DNA of 64,000 nt from Agapetus fuscipes (lineage: Eukaryota; Arthropoda; Insecta; Trichoptera; Glossosomatidae). This document shows, piece after piece, positions 63,444 through 64,000 of the stretch (the first letter of the stretch is position 1; each line of letters begins with the position of its first letter). The notes below the pieces were generated by a model, which was not told the DNA's origin, did no database searches, and saw only the letters and a program-made list of their open reading frames with translations. Both the position numbers and the translations under genes were made by a program. The DNA is taken from the NCBI GenBank assembly GCA_951799405.1, contig OX637345.1, positions 7,750,001 through 7,814,000 of the forward strand, in the 5' to 3' direction.

Positions 63444-64000
63444 TTAAAACGAACCGTTCGAACGAAGGTAGTAATTATGTTTTGGTCTGTTACACATTCC
63501 ACTTTCATCTTGTTTGTATTCCACGTCACTAGATGGTACTATGTTACCTGTACACACCGCACTAATGATATCATTGTCTTTGACTTTAAACTTAGGTACT
63601 GGTTTCAGTAGTGAGTTGAGTGTCGGTTTCCAAATACTGGACAATTTGAAGCTGTCGTCTCTGTTGAAGTTAGGATGTCTATAAATTTCAATGGCCTCTC
63701 TTACAAGTCTGGGAATCAAGATTTTTTCTTTCGATAGAACCTTCGTTTGGTCGAATCTAATGAGGTGCAGGCTGCCTTTGGCGGAATGATCGCAGATTGC
63801 CGATTTATTGGGGTTGTTTGTTTTCATTGCCCTAATATGCTCCTTGAGGCGCACCTTAATGTTTCTTTTGGTTTGACCGATGTAGAAGGCACCACATTCG
63901 CAAGGTACCTTATAAACGCCCGGGGAGTCCAGGGGGGTGCTATCTTTCACACTACGAAGCATCTGCGAAATCGAGCTAGGAGGACTAAAAATTGTTTTTA
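63444..64000 (-). CDS. Penelope-like element, C-terminal GIY-YIG endonuclease part
   Basis: Minus-strand frame open from the right window edge to the stop at 63444, at least 184 residues (172 from the first ATG at 63962, which is internal). GIY-YIG endonuclease region: SPGVYKVPCECGAFYIGQTK, with GVY and YIG, a Cys pair, then RNIKVRLKEHIRAM and the downstream SAICDHSAKGSLHL. This is the pattern at the C-terminus of Penelope-like retroelements, which join a reverse transcriptase to GIY-YIG. The reverse transcriptase half should lie to the right. It sits in the intron before the last EMC3 exon. Confidence 0.86.
   Translation of the reverse strand, partial: KTIFSPPSSISQMLRSVKDSTPLDSPGVYKVPCECGAFYIGQTKRNIKVRLKEHIRAMKTNNPNKSAICDHSAKGSLHLIRFDQTKVLSKEKILIPRLVREAIEIYRHPNFNRDDSFKLSSIWKPTLNSLLKPVPKFKVKDNDIISAVCTGNIVPSSDVEYKQDESGMCNRPKHNYYLRSNGSF

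Overview
The window is a piece of a repeat-rich, AT-rich animal nuclear genome, almost certainly an insect and possibly a lepidopteran (the order is an inference from gene content and transposon types). It holds three complete conserved protein genes and the last exon of a fourth, all split by GT-AG introns. Their exons are clearly richer in G+C than the sequence around them. Joining exons by reading frame gives products of the expected length: drk (Grb2 orthologue, 211 aa, minus strand, 41911 to 12907), a mitochondrial carrier of the UCP4 type (317 aa, plus strand, 43875-50197), DRG2 GTPase (363 aa, plus strand, 54339-60774), and the C-terminal 72 residues of EMC3 (minus strand, 63179-62959, continuing off the right edge).

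Layout: 1-12900 is gene-free and made of decayed transposons, including a DD41D mariner relic at 1027-1976. 12907-41911 is drk, whose five small exons are spread over 29 kb; intron 2 alone is 17.4 kb. The drk introns hold a LINE with both ORFs open (18473-22680), a 5'-truncated LINE (27630-30376), a PIF/Harbinger relic (33357-33973), a four-element nest (34571-37126) and a hAT relic (37184-38218). drk and Ucp4 start head to head about 2 kb apart. Ucp4 and DRG2 run in tandem, and DRG2 and EMC3 converge. A Penelope-like element reaches the right edge inside the EMC3 gene.

The commonest repeat is a SINE-like family of about 250 bp ('SINE1' here), with about 29 copies or fragments, ending in TTAGA-type tandem repeats. 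A second, tRNA-derived family ('SINE2') has Pol III A and B boxes and occurs with two different 3' tails, one shared with a LINE fragment in this window. At least ten MITE families are recognisable from inverted repeats. Several insertions can be checked inside the window because an uninterrupted copy of the target is also present.

The host genes do not form one pathway. drk is a receptor tyrosine kinase to Ras adaptor, Ucp4 a mitochondrial inner-membrane carrier, DRG2 a translation-associated GTPase, and EMC3 an ER membrane-protein insertase subunit. I found no rRNA gene, no credible functional tRNA gene and no CRISPR array. No new multi-gene system was found; the unusual content lies in the transposon biology.
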